In this document: piece after piece, positions 26,295 to 35,960 of the stretch | Numbering within the stretch: position 1 is the first letter of the stretch | How the letters are laid out: every line of letters starts with the position of its first letter | NCBI GenBank assembly: GCA_900555045.1 | Contig: USJW01000031.1 | Location: 1-42,699, forward strand | Length of the DNA stretch: 42,699 nt | Direction of reading: 5' to 3' | Source of the DNA: an uncultured Clostridium sp. | GTDB taxonomy: Bacteria; Bacillota; Clostridia; Lachnospirales; Lachnospiraceae | The notes under the pieces: model-generated | Seen by the model: only the letters and a program-made list of their open reading frames with translations | Told to the model about the DNA's origin: nothing | Database searches by the model: none | Position numbers and translations under genes: made by a program

Positions 26295-27158
26295 ATGAAA
26301 GAAATTAAAAATCCGATTCTGCAGACTCTGGCTGAGTATGCACTGATAACTGCAAGTATTATGATTATGGTGGTGGGAGTCTACTTTTTCAAATTCCCCA
26401 ACCATTTTGCCTTCGGCGGGGTCACCGGCTTCTCCACCGTAATCAGTGCCATGACGCGCTGGTCCGCCAGTGATTTCACCTCCATCGTCAACATGGCGCT
26501 TCTGGTGCTGGGCTTTCTGTTCCTCGGCAAGAGCTTCGGCTTAAAAACGGTCTACGCCAGCGTGGTGATGTCCGTGGGGCTGTCTCTGCTTGAGCGCCTC
26601 TGCCCGCTGTCCCGGCCGCTGACCACGGAGCCTCTTTTGGAGCTGATGTTCGCCATCTTCCTGCCGGCCATCAGCACCGCCCTCCTGTTCCACATCGGCG
26701 CGTCCAGCGGCGGAACCGACATCATCGCCATGATCTTAAAGAAGCACACCAGCTTAAACATCGGCACCGTCCTCATGTTGGTGGACATCGCCTCCGTGGC
26801 GGCCTCCTTCTTCGTGTTCGGGCCGGAGACCGGGCTGTTCTCCACCATCGGCCTGGCGGCCAAGTCCCTGGTGATCGACGACGTGATCGAGAACATCAAC
26901 CTGTGCAAGTGCTTCAACATCATCTGCGACGACCCGGATCCGATCTGCGACTACATTATCAACACGCTGCACCGCAGCGCCACCATCTACCAGGCGCAGG
27001 GCGCGTTTACACACCACAACAAGACGGTGATTATGACCACTATGCGCCGCAGCCAGGCGATCAAGCTGCGCTGCTATATCCGCCAGGTGGAGCCCTCCGC
27101 GTTCATGCTGATCTCCAACTCCAGCGAGATCATCGGAAAAGGGTTCCTGGCAAGCTGA
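26295..27158 (+). CDS. YitT-family membrane protein
   Basis: Integral membrane protein of the YitT (DUF161-DUF2179) family, function unknown. Five to six membrane segments are visible in the first 170 residues, for example ASIMIMVVGVYFF, FTSIVNMALLVLGFLFLG and FAIFLPAISTALLFHIGASSGGTDIIAMIL. The Gly-rich SSGGTDI motif is typical of the family. The soluble C-terminal DUF2179 domain follows (ATIYQAQGAFTHHNKTVIMT). Length 287 aa. The start chosen is the ATG with AAAGGGAT upstream; an in-frame TTG six codons earlier could also be used. The gene is a single unit with its own promoter and terminator. Confidence 0.87.
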   Translation: MKEIKNPILQTLAEYALITASIMIMVVGVYFFKFPNHFAFGGVTGFSTVISAMTRWSASDFTSIVNMALLVLGFLFLGKSFGLKTVYASVVMSVGLSLLERLCPLSRPLTTEPLLELMFAIFLPAISTALLFHIGASSGGTDIIAMILKKHTSLNIGTVLMLVDIASVAASFFVFGPETGLFSTIGLAAKSLVIDDVIENINLCKCFNIICDDPDPICDYIINTLHRSATIYQAQGAFTHHNKTVIMTTMRRSQAIKLRCYIRQVEPSAFMLISNSSEIIGKGFLAS

Positions 27159-27187
27159 GTGAACTCTGTAAATTAATAAAAATGCCC

Positions 27188-27231
27188 GAGGGGCGGGAAA
27201 TCCAAAAATCCGGATTTTCCGCCCCTCTTTA
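27188..27231 (+). terminator. Terminator of yitT
   Basis: GAGGGGCGGGAAATCC (27188-27203) pairs with GGATTTTCCGCCCCTC (27212-27227) with one mismatch, then TTTA. Strong hairpin, short U-run. Confidence 0.8.
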
Positions 27232-27239
27232 GTTGGATG

Positions 27240-27272
27240 AAATAGACCGCAGGAGAAGCCTGCGGCCTATTT
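27240..27272 (-). terminator. Hairpin after the aldo/keto reductase gene
   Basis: Minus strand AAATAG-CCGCAGG pairs with CCTGCGG-CTATTT around a 5-nt loop. The flanking A/T arms give an intrinsic-terminator look. It lies 12 nt beyond the gene's stop. Confidence 0.7.
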
Positions 27273-27284
27273 CCCCTCTCGCGC

Positions 27285-28424
27285 CTACAGCGCCCCAAGC
27301 TCCTTCGCGGCCCGCTCCAAATCCTCCCGGATGTGGATGGCCTGCGGGCACGCCTGCTCGCATTTTCCGCACTTTTTGCACTGATCCGCCCGCGCTTCCT
27401 CCGCCAGATCCACCTGGTAGCGCGCCTTGGTCCGCTTGGCATTCCCGTACATGGCGAACTCGTTCCAGATGGAGAAATTCCGCGGGATGTCCACGCCGAA
27501 GGGGCAGGGCATGCAGTAGCGGCAGCCGGTGCAGCTGTTGTTCACCCGCCTGCGGATGGCCGCTGCGGCCTCCTCGATGACCGCCTGCTCCCCGGCGGAG
27601 AGCGGTTCGAAGTGTTCAAAGGTCCTTAAATTGTCCTCCAGCTGGTCCGGCGTGGACATGCCGCTAAGGATCACCTTGACGCCCGGATGGGTCCCCACCC
27701 AGCGAAGCGCCCAGGAAGCCAGCGAATGTCCCCCGGCCTTCCCGGGTTCCCCGCCAAAAATCCCGGAGATTTCCTCCGGCAGAGCGGCCAGCGTGCCGCC
27801 CTTCACCGGCTCCATCACCACCAACGGAACTCCCAGCGTTTCCGCCAGCTGGCAGCCCTTATCGCCCGCCTGCACCTGGCGGTCCATGTAATTGTACTGA
27901 ATCTGGCAGAAGTCCCATTTCCGGCTGGTCAGAATCTCCTCGAACACCTCATAGCTGTCGTGGAAGGAGAATCCCAGATAGCGGATTCTTCCCTGGCGCT
28001 TCAGCTCCTCCGCCCACGGAATCAGGCCCAGACGCTGTATCTTGTCCCAGCGCTCCCGCCCCAGCCCGTGGAGCAGGTAAAAGTCAAAGTGGTCCACCTG
28101 AAGCCGCGCCAGCTGCTCCTCAAACACGTCCTTGGCATCCTGAAGGCTCTCCACCTTCCAGATCGGCAGCTTGGTGGCCAGATAAAAGCTGTCCCTGTCG
28201 TACTTCTTTAACACGCGCCCCACAAACGGCTCGCTGTCCCCATTGTGGTAGGGGTAGGCCGTGTCGATGTAGTTGACGCCGGCTTTAATGGCCCGGTCGA
28301 TCATCGCCTCCGCCTGGGCCTCGTCGATCGCGCCCTCCGCTGTCACCGGAAACCGCATGCAGCCAAATCCCAGCAGCGAGGGCCGCTCCGTCCCCGTCTG
28401 CATCTTCATCTCTCTGTATTCCAT
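27285..28424 (-). CDS. Aldo/keto reductase with C-terminal 4Fe-4S ferredoxin domain
   Basis: The N-terminal aldo/keto reductase barrel carries D54, Y59, K85 and H119 as the usual tetrad (IDTAYPYHNG, LATKLP, LLHGLG). The C-terminus has two cysteine clusters, CTGCRYCMPCP and CKKCGKCEQACP, as in ferredoxin-type domains. Length 379 aa is typical of the clostridial family. It probably moves electrons between a nicotinamide cofactor and a low-potential partner in the cytosol; the substrate is unknown. The ribosome site is GGAGGG 7 nt before the ATG. It stands alone between a terminator and the divergent rpoN promoter. Confidence 0.9.
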   Translation of the reverse strand: MEYREMKMQTGTERPSLLGFGCMRFPVTAEGAIDEAQAEAMIDRAIKAGVNYIDTAYPYHNGDSEPFVGRVLKKYDRDSFYLATKLPIWKVESLQDAKDVFEEQLARLQVDHFDFYLLHGLGRERWDKIQRLGLIPWAEELKRQGRIRYLGFSFHDSYEVFEEILTSRKWDFCQIQYNYMDRQVQAGDKGCQLAETLGVPLVVMEPVKGGTLAALPEEISGIFGGEPGKAGGHSLASWALRWVGTHPGVKVILSGMSTPDQLEDNLRTFEHFEPLSAGEQAVIEEAAAAIRRRVNNSCTGCRYCMPCPFGVDIPRNFSIWNEFAMYGNAKRTKARYQVDLAEEARADQCKKCGKCEQACPQAIHIREDLERAAKELGAL

Positions 28425-28510
28425 ATTGATCCCTCCTGGCCTCCCGCGGCCCGACTCCTTTTGTTCCCCTCATTATAGCAAAACCGCCCCGCAAAAGTCA
28501 AACCCCTCGA

Positions 28511-28539
28511 TTGCCTCGAAAGCCATGGTGTGCTATACT
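28511..28539 (+). promoter_or_regulatory. Promoter of rpoN
   Basis: TTGCCT (28511-28516), 17-nt spacer, TATACT (28534-28539) with TGC just before, an extended -10. It lies 37 nt before the start codon. Confidence 0.7.
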
Positions 28540-28576
28540 GTTAGACAGAAAATACCTACGAAAGAGGGACAACTTT

Positions 28577-29962
28577 ATGGACTTAAAACTGGAGGCCAGG
28601 CAGACACAGGTACTATCACAGCACATGATCCAGTCTGCCAAGATCCTGCAGATGACCGCGCAGGAACTGAACACCTATGTCAACGACCTGGCGCTGGAAA
28701 ATCCTGTAATTGATATCGTGGAACCGGCCGCCGGAGGCCGCCAGGAATCCATCGAACAGCAGCAGTGGTTAAACTCCTTCAACGAGGAGAATTATTACCT
28801 GTACCAGCGTCAGAACAACGACGACGACTACGATTTCCGCGACAGCTGGAACATCGACCGCTCCGACGGCGACACGCTCCAGGACTATCTGTGGTCCCAG
28901 CTGGTGGCGGAGAACTTCTCGGAGGAGGAGACCGAGATCATCAAGTTCATGCTGGAATGCCTGGACAACAAGGGCTATTTGAGCGAGTCCACAGAGACCA
29001 TCGCGGAATACTTCCACGTGGACACGGAGCGCATCGACGGCTACTTAAAAATGCTCCAGGAGCTGGACCCAGCCGGCGTCTGCGCCCGGGATTTGGAGGA
29101 GTGCCTGCGCCTACAGCTTGTGCGGCGCGGGTTAAACACCCCGGTGCTTTTATCCCTGGTGAACGACTGCCTGGAGCTGGTGGCGAAGAACCAGATTCCG
29201 GCCATCGCCCGCAAGCTGCGCCTGACCTCCGCCGAGGCCGCCGGCTGCTGCCAGATCATCAAATCCCTGAACCCCAAGCCCGGCGTTTCCTTCTCCAGCC
29301 GCGAGCAGCTGCGCTACATCATCCCGGATGTGACCATCGTGAAATTCAAGGACCATTTCGACATTCTCTTAAATGAGTCCATGTACCCGGGCGTGGGAAT
29401 CAACAGCTACTACCGCCAGCTGAGCCAAAACCCGGAATCCCCGGAGGTGCGGGAGTACTTGTCCAACAAGCTGCGCCAGGCCGAGTGGGTGAAGCAGTGC
29501 ATCGCCCAGCGCAGCAAGACCCTCATGCAGGTGTCCCGGGCCATCCTGGCCCACCAGGAGGAATTTTTCGCCGTGGGCCCCAACCACTTGGCGCCCCTGC
29601 GCCTGGCCGACATCGCCGCAGAGCTGGACATCCACGAATCCACCGTCAGCCGCGCGGTCAGCAAAAAATACCTCCAGTGCTCCTGGGGCGTGTACCCCAT
29701 GAACTACTTCTTCTCCCGCAGCGTGTCCGCGGGCACCGAGAGCGGTCCCGACGGCTCCGTCTCCCGGGCCATGACCGCCCAGGAGATCAAGCGCGCCCTG
29801 TCCGAGATCATCGAGGCCGAGGACAAGAAGAAACCCTACAGCGACCGCCTGTTAGGCGAAAAGCTGGCCGAGCGCGGCATCTCCATCTCCCGCCGCACTG
29901 TGGCCAAATACCGGGAGGAAGAAGGCATTCCGGATGCCAGCGGGAGAAAGGCCTATCTGTAG
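28577..29962 (+). CDS. rpoN: RNA polymerase sigma-54 factor
   Basis: Alternative sigma factor that needs AAA+ activators. The N-terminal Gln-rich activator-binding region I (LEARQTQVLSQHMIQSAKILQM) is followed by an acidic region II (about 60-95), a core-binding domain, a helix-turn-helix (LADIAAELDIHESTVSRAVSKKY) and the RpoN box (SRRTVAKYRE, the canonical box starts with A) near the C-terminus. Length 462 aa. The start has an AAAGAGGGA ribosome site; the upstream frame extension lies in the promoter. No sigma-54 activator gene is seen in the window. Confidence 0.95.
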   Translation: MDLKLEARQTQVLSQHMIQSAKILQMTAQELNTYVNDLALENPVIDIVEPAAGGRQESIEQQQWLNSFNEENYYLYQRQNNDDDYDFRDSWNIDRSDGDTLQDYLWSQLVAENFSEEETEIIKFMLECLDNKGYLSESTETIAEYFHVDTERIDGYLKMLQELDPAGVCARDLEECLRLQLVRRGLNTPVLLSLVNDCLELVAKNQIPAIARKLRLTSAEAAGCCQIIKSLNPKPGVSFSSREQLRYIIPDVTIVKFKDHFDILLNESMYPGVGINSYYRQLSQNPESPEVREYLSNKLRQAEWVKQCIAQRSKTLMQVSRAILAHQEEFFAVGPNHLAPLRLADIAAELDIHESTVSRAVSKKYLQCSWGVYPMNYFFSRSVSAGTESGPDGSVSRAMTAQEIKRALSEIIEAEDKKKPYSDRLLGEKLAERGISISRRTVAKYREEEGIPDASGRKAYL

Positions 29963-30003
29963 AACGCCAGCGCAGGAAAAACATGCATGCACAAAATCAA
30001 ACA

Positions 30004-30054
30004 GCCGCACCGGATTTTTACATTTTGTAAAAATCCCGGCGCGGCCGTTTTTTT
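30004..30054. terminator. Bidirectional terminator between rpoN and the DUF4132 gene
   Basis: GCCGC-CCGGATTTTTA pairs with TAAAAATCC-GG-GCGGC, followed by TTTTTTT on the plus strand. It overlaps the DUF4132 stop region on the other strand. Confidence 0.85.
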
Positions 30055-33000
30055 ATCGGATCTGATCCAAAATGAACGGATCCTTGATTTTTTTGTCCTC
30101 AGCTAACAGCACGATCTTGGACATGATCTCCGCCGTCTTGGGGTCCTCGTCCACAAACGGGAGGAACAGCTTTCCCCTGGACTGGCTGTGCACCGGCAGA
30201 ATGTTGATCATCGCCCCGCCGACCTGGTGCACCACGCCGCTGCCCAGCTGCACGGTGTACTCCCCGCGGGCGCCCTTGATCCTCGCGTGGCTGTCCGTCA
30301 GCGTCACGTTCTTTAGGCCGAACAGCGGCAGGTTGAACTCCACGATGGCCCGGCGCATCTCGATGGTGGAGTGGCTGGTCTCCGGATCCACGCCGCCCGC
30401 ATGGGCCACGCTCACCGCCAGGTCCACATCCCGCATCACCTCGCTGTAGATCAGGTCCGGTACCTGGCCGATGGTAAGCGGCAGGAAGGTCTTCCGGTCG
30501 GAGAACTCCACCCACTCGAGCGTCGGCTCCTCTGCGTCGCCTGGGGAGAACCAGTCCGCCAGCGCGTAGATCCGCGCCACGATATTCTCCTTGTAGAACA
30601 CCTTCTGGAGCCCTTCCTCGTAGTCGGCCCCCCAGCGTCTCCCCCGCAGGCAGCCCACAGTCTTCTTCGGCTGGATCTGGTAGCCCGCAAAGAGGCGCGA
30701 ATACCTCTGGTTCTCCTCCTCCGGCAGCTTCACGTACAGCTCCCTGAACACCTGCTTGAAGGGCTGCTTTTCCTTTCTCTCAAACAAACAGCGCTGGTAT
30801 TCATGCCAGTCGCCCGCCTTAAAGAGGTCGAAGGGATGGGCGATCCGCAGGGTCTCCCCGGCCATCACCGGCGCTATCCTGCCGTCCCAGCTTAAAAGGC
30901 CCAGGCCGCCGTCCGCCGCCGGCGCGAGGAAGCCCCGGTTCTCGCCGGATACAAACACCAGGGGCTCCAAAATCGCCCGAACCACCGGGTTTTCAAGCAG
31001 CAACGCCACCTCCTCTGCCGAGAACTCCGTCCGGCTCTCCATGGCCTCCTCCATCATACTGCGGGTCCGCGCGTGCTGATCCCGGAGTTTCTTGCTGACC
31101 TCCTTGATCTCCAGCACATAGGGCGCCTTCCCAAGCCTGGAGGGCACGGATTTCAAGGCCTTCTCACCCTTTCTGCACAGAACGGCGCTCTTTCCCTCGC
31201 CGTCGATCTCAATCTTCACCTCCACGTCGTCCACCGGCTTCCACTCCAGGTACGACGCGTACAGGGACGCCATCCGCGACTCCACATTGAGGGTCAGCCG
31301 GGTCACATCCGCGTACCCCGCGTTCACGCTCAGGTTTTTGAGCGCCGTCTGAACCGCCTGGCCCTCGCTGGCCCGCCTCTGAGCCCCAAACTGCTTGCTC
31401 TCCTTGGCGAACTGCTGGATAAACTGGTAGCGGTCCATCACGTCCGCCTCTTTCTTTTCCCCGAAGGGCACCAGGCCCACGCTCATCAGAAGGTCCTTGT
31501 TGCGCTTGGCCGAAATCTCACGCTTCAGATCGTCCAAAGGCGTTCTCCCCAGCGCCGCGTCCGCGTACTTTCTGGCCCGGGAGTGCTTCTGGCCGTCAGA
31601 GATGTACTTGGCCGCGTTGTAGAGAAGGTTGAAGCGCTCCTCCCCCAGCCGCCCGCAGGCCTCCTTAAACCAGTTCACGTCAAAGGCACCGCTCTGCAGC
31701 TCCTCCGGCGTAAGCGGCGTGTACCGGGCGATCATGGCGGACTTGCGGTCGTCAAAGCGCTCGTCCATGTGCGCCATAAAGTAATAGCAGCCGCTCTTTA
31801 AGCCCTCCCAGCCCAGGTAGGCCTCGATCAGGTCGATCCACTGGGGCGCGTACATGGCCACCTCCACCAGACGGCTCTCCCGGATCTTCGCCCCCTTAAG
31901 CCCGGCGGCTAAATCTGCCTCGGTCTCGCCCTCCGCCGGATAGCAGTACTTCAGCAGACTGCTCAAATTTTCCCGCTTGGTGCACAGTCTGTTGCCCCCG
32001 TACCAGCCGTAGTAGGCCTGCCGGTCCAGCGTGTCCTTCCCCAGAGCCTTTAAAATCCGCACCAGGTAGGCCGTCCCGAAAATGGCCTTGATCCCGCCGA
32101 TACTCTTGGAGAACACCGTCTCACTGTCTCCCCGGCGAAGCTCCGTGTCCACCATGACCGGCACGATGCGGTTGTAAACCTCCCGGCACACAGCCCCCTC
32201 GGGGGTCTCATCCCGCATGTAAGCGCAGCCCTTCTCCCGCATAACCTCGTAGAACGCCTCCCCCAGCACCTCCCTGATCTCCGGGTAGTACCCTGTCTTA
32301 ATGCTGTCCCCCTTGACAAACTGGCACAACACCCGCAGGCACTCCTCCCGGTTTAAATCCCGCATCACCGCAAGGCACACCATATCCATGGAGATGATCC
32401 CCATCCGGTATGCCTTCACAAACCAGAAAAACCGGAGCGGCGTCATGGGCTCCCGTCTCTCCCACAGGAAATTGCCGCTCTCTGCGTCCATGCTCAGCCG
32501 CTCAAACCGGAGGGCCGTCCCAAACGCCTCCCGGAACTCCTCGTCCGTCTCCCAGTAGCCCAATCCCTCGAAATACCGCCCCAGAAGCGGGAGGCCGTTC
32601 ACGCCGGTGGAGGTATTGTACTCGCGGTTGCCCCAGCCTCTGTAGCGGTAGCACACCCGCTTTCCGGAAACCGCCGTCTCCCCCGTCAGCGCCCGGATCA
32701 CCTCCAGGCCCTCCCTAAACAGCAGCTTCTTATCCAGATACTCCATCCGGTAATTTAAGCGCAGCTGGCGCACCTGGTTGGGATACTTCAAGGAGAACGG
32801 CAGCGGCTTGAAGGGCACTTTTCCGAAAATCGCCCGGTAGTAGCGCGCACCCGCCTGGTACGCCTGCTCCTCCAGCATCAAAAGTGCCTCCATGACAATG
32901 AACACGCCATAATTTTTGATCTCTTTCTCATAAAATTCCCGGAACACCTCCGGCAGCGGATAATTTTCCAGCCGGTAGCCTCCGGAAGCCGCCCCGGCCA

Positions 33001-35215
33001 TCAAGGTGTAGCAGCTGCCGAGCAGCATGCGCTCCCCGTTTGACGCCTCATACTCATAATCCCGGTTCCGATCGATCAGATCATCCAGCTTTTTGATCAG
33101 CTCCACCGCCTCCCGCTCGGAGACCGCCAGGCAGCCGGAGATCACGCCGCGGTCCGGCTCCACTTCCGGCGCTTCATACTCCTTGCCAGGATCATAGATT
33201 CCGTACCCCGTCTCAGCGCTTATCTCCTGCACACCGTCCTTTTTGCCCTGCAGCTCCCCGATCAGGATCTGCTCCTTCTCCGTCGGCTCTGCGATGGAGG
33301 CCTCCAGCCCCGAGACCGCCCGCGCGAGCGCCTCGCGCTTCGGGTCCTTTCGGATCTGCAGCATCATGTCCAGGGCGGCGGTGCGCTTCTCCTCCCTCTT
33401 ATCCTGAAGCAGCCGCTGAAGCGTCTCTTTGAGCCCGCCGTCGTCCCTCTTCATCAAAATGTCGATCAGCTGTGCCCGGAGCGCAGCGCGCTTAAAGCGG
33501 AGCATGTCCTCCAGCTGCACGTAATCCCGCGCCTCCAGCTCCAGGTGCTTCACTATGTTGTACGCCGTGGCGGAGGTCATCTCCTCGGCGTTCCCCATGT
33601 ACCCGATCAAAAGCTCCCGCTGCCTCTGGTTTTCCGGCGCATAGAGGAGCAGGTTGACCAGCCTGCTTCTGCCCAGAGTGTAGCCGCTAGACATAACCTC
33701 CCCCAGCCTCCCCGCCATATCCGTGATCTTCTCTCTGTCCTGCAGGACGTAGGCGATGACCGCCATCAGCGAGATCACCTCGGACGGGCCCATGAACACC
33801 GAGTACCACGGGAATATACAGGGATCGTAGGTCACCCCCTTCTTGGGGAGCAGCTCCAGAATCCGCCCCAGACAGCTGTACAGCGCCTCCGCCTCCTCGC
33901 GGCTCTCAAAATAATCCGTCACCCTCGGCTTCGACGGCGCCTGGATCTCGTTGTAGTAGTAGGCCTGCCCCTCCTTCCGTGAGAACAGGCGGTAGGCCTC
34001 GGAGGAGTAATGGCTGGTGAGCGCGGTCATGAAGCATGCCGCCAGCTCCAGATCCCCGTCAAACCTAAGGATCACCCGCTTTGCAACCTTGCAGGAGTAC
34101 CTGGCATTCCCCAGCATCTGATTATAATAGGAAGCGGTCAGCTTCTGGTTCTTGCTCCCGCTCTCGATGAGCCGTTCCATGGACGCCAGCGCCGTGCCTA
34201 TCTCCCGGAACCCCTGTGCCCACAGCGCCGCGCTTATGGCGATGGAATCGTTGGTCTCCAGCTGCTGTATACAGTATTCATCCGACGCGAGACAGCTCCC
34301 CATGAGCTCCAACAGCTTCCCGCTCACCCGGTCCACACTGTTCTCATTAAATATGCCGATCCAGGTGGACACCGACCGCTTGACCGACGAGAACCGGATC
34401 AGGTCGTTTTTCTGGATCACCGAAAGGAGGCTCAAAAACGCCTCCTCCGTGCCCTCGTCCATGGCCTCGCAGATCGCCTGGCGCACCCCCTCCTGAAGGC
34501 GGGCGGCCAGAAGAAGCTCGCCCAGAGCCCGATGCAAATCGCGGTTGTCCGAGCGCAGGATGCCCAGGATCATCTCCCGGTCCAGGTACGCCGTGTTGTT
34601 CTCACTGTAGATTAAGTCGTTAAGCGCCCCGATCACCGCGCGGTTTCCCCGGTCAATCTCCGCGGCGTACAGGTAGCTGAAGCCGCTCATAAAGTTCACC
34701 AGCGACCCTTTTATGTAATCCAGCACCTCCGGCTCCAGACGGCGCAAAATCACATCCTCCAGCTTGGTCCCACAGTAAAACAGGCGCTCATAGACAGAAA
34801 GCAGCCAAAAGGCCGTATTCATCTGCGGCCCGTATCCGGCCGTTCGCACGGTCCTGCGGTTCCACCCCTTGGAGTAGGGGAAGCGGTTCAGCTTGTCCAC
34901 GATATACAAAAACGACGGCTGCATATCCCGCGGCACGTAGGCGTCCAACAACGCCCCGTGGGCCCGCATCCTTGGGATAAAGCTCTTTCTCCCGAACCAT
35001 GAGGACGGCTTCTTGCCGGGATCCCGGTAAAATGACTCCAGGATCGCCAGCACCTCCTTGCTCTGCGGGTTGAAGCTGTGCCGCCCGGAAGCCGCCAAAT
35101 CCTTTGCTATGCACTTGTCTTCCCCGGTCAGGCGCGCGGTGCGCTTTTTGAGCTCCTCCTCACGCCTGTTCGTGATATTATTTCTCGTATTGTAGTTGAA
35201 CTCCAAATTTTCCAT
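30053..35215 (-). CDS. DUF4132-domain giant protein (1720 aa)
   Basis: Very long soluble protein with helical-repeat character through the middle and a C-terminal region typical of the DUF4132 (MolR/YehI-like) family and its end domain: KENIVARIYALADWFSPG, DRKTFLPLTIGQVPDLIYSEVMRDVDLAVSVAHAGG, HSTIEMRRAIVEFNLPLFGLKNV and VHQVGGAMINILPVHSQSRGKLFLPFVDEDP. No signal peptide or membrane segment. The biochemical role of the family is unknown; in E. coli relatives sit near AAA+ and VWA-domain genes. The start (ATG 35215) is one base after the stop of the upstream small gene, with AAGGA 10 nt before it, so the pair is tightly coupled. An in-frame extension overlaps that gene and is unlikely. Confidence 0.85.
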   Translation of the reverse strand: MENLEFNYNTRNNITNRREEELKKRTARLTGEDKCIAKDLAASGRHSFNPQSKEVLAILESFYRDPGKKPSSWFGRKSFIPRMRAHGALLDAYVPRDMQPSFLYIVDKLNRFPYSKGWNRRTVRTAGYGPQMNTAFWLLSVYERLFYCGTKLEDVILRRLEPEVLDYIKGSLVNFMSGFSYLYAAEIDRGNRAVIGALNDLIYSENNTAYLDREMILGILRSDNRDLHRALGELLLAARLQEGVRQAICEAMDEGTEEAFLSLLSVIQKNDLIRFSSVKRSVSTWIGIFNENSVDRVSGKLLELMGSCLASDEYCIQQLETNDSIAISAALWAQGFREIGTALASMERLIESGSKNQKLTASYYNQMLGNARYSCKVAKRVILRFDGDLELAACFMTALTSHYSSEAYRLFSRKEGQAYYYNEIQAPSKPRVTDYFESREEAEALYSCLGRILELLPKKGVTYDPCIFPWYSVFMGPSEVISLMAVIAYVLQDREKITDMAGRLGEVMSSGYTLGRSRLVNLLLYAPENQRQRELLIGYMGNAEEMTSATAYNIVKHLELEARDYVQLEDMLRFKRAALRAQLIDILMKRDDGGLKETLQRLLQDKREEKRTAALDMMLQIRKDPKREALARAVSGLEASIAEPTEKEQILIGELQGKKDGVQEISAETGYGIYDPGKEYEAPEVEPDRGVISGCLAVSEREAVELIKKLDDLIDRNRDYEYEASNGERMLLGSCYTLMAGAASGGYRLENYPLPEVFREFYEKEIKNYGVFIVMEALLMLEEQAYQAGARYYRAIFGKVPFKPLPFSLKYPNQVRQLRLNYRMEYLDKKLLFREGLEVIRALTGETAVSGKRVCYRYRGWGNREYNTSTGVNGLPLLGRYFEGLGYWETDEEFREAFGTALRFERLSMDAESGNFLWERREPMTPLRFFWFVKAYRMGIISMDMVCLAVMRDLNREECLRVLCQFVKGDSIKTGYYPEIREVLGEAFYEVMREKGCAYMRDETPEGAVCREVYNRIVPVMVDTELRRGDSETVFSKSIGGIKAIFGTAYLVRILKALGKDTLDRQAYYGWYGGNRLCTKRENLSSLLKYCYPAEGETEADLAAGLKGAKIRESRLVEVAMYAPQWIDLIEAYLGWEGLKSGCYYFMAHMDERFDDRKSAMIARYTPLTPEELQSGAFDVNWFKEACGRLGEERFNLLYNAAKYISDGQKHSRARKYADAALGRTPLDDLKREISAKRNKDLLMSVGLVPFGEKKEADVMDRYQFIQQFAKESKQFGAQRRASEGQAVQTALKNLSVNAGYADVTRLTLNVESRMASLYASYLEWKPVDDVEVKIEIDGEGKSAVLCRKGEKALKSVPSRLGKAPYVLEIKEVSKKLRDQHARTRSMMEEAMESRTEFSAEEVALLLENPVVRAILEPLVFVSGENRGFLAPAADGGLGLLSWDGRIAPVMAGETLRIAHPFDLFKAGDWHEYQRCLFERKEKQPFKQVFRELYVKLPEEENQRYSRLFAGYQIQPKKTVGCLRGRRWGADYEEGLQKVFYKENIVARIYALADWFSPGDAEEPTLEWVEFSDRKTFLPLTIGQVPDLIYSEVMRDVDLAVSVAHAGGVDPETSHSTIEMRRAIVEFNLPLFGLKNVTLTDSHARIKGARGEYTVQLGSGVVHQVGGAMINILPVHSQSRGKLFLPFVDEDPKTAEIMSKIVLLAEDKKIKDPFILDQIR

Positions 35216-35216
35216 C

Positions 35217-35636
35217 TCACCACATCCTTCCCGCCAGCATTGTAAGCCGCACAAACGTCAGACTGTCCTCCTCCAGGATATGAAGGGGCTCATCCAGCCG
35301 CTCAAGGGACCGGTCATTGAGAAAAATCCGGTAAATCCCATCCTCAAAGGACTGAAGCGCATTTTTCACCGCCGGCTCTGTCTCCGCCCGCCGTTCCCCG
35401 TAGTTGACGTCAAACCCGATTTTTCCCGTCTCCGCCCGCGCGTCAAGCTCCTCCTTCGTCATCACACGGATCAGCTCCGACGCCTCCAAGCGGTCGTTGT
35501 ACTCCCGGACGCACACCTCCACCACGCCGCGGATCAGCTCCTCCACGGTCTCAGGTTCGGACGGCAGCTGATAGCGCACCTCCTGCACCGAATTTTTCCG
35601 TTTTCCAATCTGTTTAATATTCACCCGTATCTCCAT
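35217..35636 (-). CDS. Small protein with ubiquitin-like (beta-grasp) features
   Basis: 139-aa protein, not recognised as a named family. The order of elements resembles ubiquitin: a two-strand start (EIRVNIKQIG...VQEVRYQLP), a helix (ETVEELIRGVVEVCVREY), then, after an insert of about 50 residues, YRIFLNDRSLERLDEPLHIL and SLTFVRLTMLAG. The last part aligns by eye with ubiquitin's strands 3 to 5. The C-terminus ends AGRMW, not GG. This is inference from pattern only. The start has GGAGGTG 8 nt upstream. Its stop is one base from the DUF4132 start, so the two proteins are expected to work together. A promoter at 35672-35700 drives both. Confidence 0.7.
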   Translation of the reverse strand: MEIRVNIKQIGKRKNSVQEVRYQLPSEPETVEELIRGVVEVCVREYNDRLEASELIRVMTKEELDARAETGKIGFDVNYGERRAETEPAVKNALQSFEDGIYRIFLNDRSLERLDEPLHILEEDSLTFVRLTMLAGRMW

Positions 35637-35671
35637 CGCTCTGCCACCTCCAAAATATGCCATCTACCACT

Positions 35672-35700
35672 ATTCAATGGGAATATCCGGTAATTGTCAA
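35672..35700 (-). promoter_or_regulatory. Promoter of the small gene and DUF4132 gene
   Basis: On the minus strand TTGACA (35695-35700, perfect), 17-nt spacer, TTGAAT (35672-35677, 4 of 6). About 40 nt before the start codon. Confidence 0.5.
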
Positions 35701-35744
35701 GTATTTGACCCAAAAAATAAATTAAATTATTTTGTGAAAATATA

Positions 35745-35773
35745 TTGACAAATGGCCGGTTAATGGTTAAAAT
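35745..35773 (+). promoter_or_regulatory. Promoter of the tRNA-Phe/tRNA-Gly pair
   Basis: TTGACA (35745-35750, perfect), 17-nt spacer, TAAAAT (35768-35773, 5 of 6). A short hairpin, TGTCAGT/ACTGACA, lies between promoter and tRNA. Confidence 0.8.
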
Positions 35774-35802
35774 ATTAGCGTTGTCAGTTCCACTGACAGG
35801 AC

Positions 35803-35875
<73 letters not shown>

Positions 35876-35878
35876 TAT

Positions 35879-35949
35879 GCAGGTGTAGTTCAATGGTAGA
35901 ACACTAGCCTTCCAAGCTAGATACGTGGGTTCGATTCCCATCACCTGCT
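35879..35949 (+). tRNA. tRNA-Gly (TCC)
   Basis: 71 nt. Acceptor GCAGGTG/CACCTGC, discriminator T. Anticodon stem CTAGC/GCTAG with loop CTTCCAA, T arm GGGTTCGATTCCC. It lies 3 nt after tRNA-Phe, so they are made as one transcript. Confidence 0.95.
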
Positions 35950-35960
35950 CTATTTTTTTG

